Shown: piece after piece, positions 63,855 to 64,000 of the stretch | How the letters are laid out: each line of letters begins with the position of its first letter | How positions within the stretch are numbered: the first letter of the stretch is position 1 | NCBI GenBank assembly: GCA_041725935.1 | Contig: JBGRQD010000004.1 | Span: 248,001-312,000, forward strand | DNA from: Marivita sp041725935 | Lineage (GTDB): Bacteria > Pseudomonadota > Alphaproteobacteria > Rhodobacterales > Rhodobacteraceae | Length of the DNA stretch: 64,000 bases | Direction: 5' to 3' | Notes under the pieces: model-generated | What the model was told of the DNA's origin: nothing | Database searches by the model: none | Seen by the model: only the letters and a program-made list of their open reading frames with translations | Made by a program: the position numbers and the translations under genes

Positions 63855-63901
63855 TTGACAGGATCGGTTGTGAAATCTAAATTCACATTAGAAATCACAA
63901 C
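63855..63901 (+). promoter_or_regulatory. sigma-70 promoter overlapped by a 35-bp operator-like dyad
   Basis: Promoter TTGACA (63855-63860), 17-bp spacer, TAAATT (63878-63883). The dyad GTTGTGAAATCTAA (63867-63880) and TTAGAAATCACAAC (63888-63901) is inverted with 12 of 14 symmetric positions and a 7-bp centre. It covers the -10 region and the likely start of transcription, so a bound repressor would shut off the gene at 63914. Confidence 0.7.
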
Positions 63902-63913
63902 TGGAGAATCAAA

Positions 63914-64000
63914 ATGGCCATGTCGGCACGTGAACGAAAGCAGAAGCAGCTCGAGCGTGAACAGGAGCAGCTGAAGCAACTCGACGACTCGACCTATCCA
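63914..64000 (+). CDS. partial small hydrophilic protein at window edge
   Basis: Starts at ATG 63914 with GGAGA 7-11 bases upstream. The visible 29 residues (MAMSARERKQKQLEREQEQL...) are highly charged, Gln/Glu/Lys/Arg-rich and likely a coiled helix. It is cut by the right end, so its length and family are unknown. It is under the operator-controlled promoter, as for an early gene of a mobile element. Confidence 0.65.
   Translation, partial: MAMSARERKQKQLEREQEQLKQLDDSTYP

Noticed and set aside
63722..63979. 85-codon minus-strand frame at the right edge
   Set aside because: It overlaps the promoter/operator and the SD-led plus gene. Its Leu-rich start has no ribosome site.

Overview
The window is a stretch of GC-rich alphaproteobacterial chromosome. 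It most resembles the Rhodobacteraceae (Roseobacter/Paracoccus/Rhodobacter group). The reasons are the Complex I operon interrupted by small extra genes, a NuoE with a long C-terminal extension, a single-cysteine DksA, a RNase J gene after the biotin ligase and type III pantothenate kinase genes, and the linked globin, Fe-S and sulfate-assimilation genes. This is inference from gene content; no 16S sequence is present.

Layout. 1-17181: the back half of a NADH:quinone oxidoreductase operon, all on the plus strand: nuoD (5' end outside the window), E, F, G, H, I, J, K, L, M, N. Eight small genes lie between them: three lipoproteins, an exported protein, a membrane protein that shares its C-terminal domain with NuoE, DUF5337-like, DUF5333-like and carboxymuconolactone-decarboxylase-like. 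17289-21150: birA, coaX, rnj, gph. 21208-26977 (minus strand): RhlE-type RNA helicase, glycosyltransferase, release factor 3 and an unknown. 27115-29055: an SDR lacking its catalytic residues and an AlkC-like DNA glycosylase. 29149-34618 (minus): M48 peptidase, OsmC, a DedA/membrane/VWA operon, a DUF2927 lipoprotein and a GNAT. 34906-40868: THUMP RNA methyltransferase, MoxR ATPase (minus), dksA, a flavin monooxygenase and a molybdenum-cofactor insertion pair (XdhC plus a molybdopterin-binding protein). 40931-41476 (minus): infC, read here as starting at an ATA codon. 42189-47121 (minus): ferredoxin-NADP reductase and a sulfate-assimilation/siroheme operon (cobA, DUF2849, cysI, cysH, DUF934), with a divergent Lrp regulator. 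47862-57082 is mixed: P450, triose-phosphate isomerase, a 2OG oxygenase, GFA protein, A-type Fe-S carrier, SufT-like protein, a globin plus truncated MCP-like pair, a RimB-RimK fusion, tgt and an unknown methyltransferase-like gene. 57167-61769: a Met/His-rich exported protein, a 50-residue protein, lon, an AT-rich insertion with a papain-like cysteine protease, and an HU-like gene.

61789-64000 is the accessory part. Two tRNA-Val genes (CAC and TAC anticodons) stand in tandem. A tyrosine recombinase begins 93 bp after the second one. A textbook promoter overlapped by a 35-bp dyad then drives a gene cut by the window edge. This looks like the left end of a tRNA-Val integrated element that continues to the right.

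Most of the window is core metabolism. The signals most worth following are the dyad operator and element at the right edge, the solitary cysteine protease between lon and HU, the split globin sensor pair, the duplicated helix-hairpin-helix domain in the nuo operon, the non-canonical infC start, and a 22-nt repeat found after three genes.
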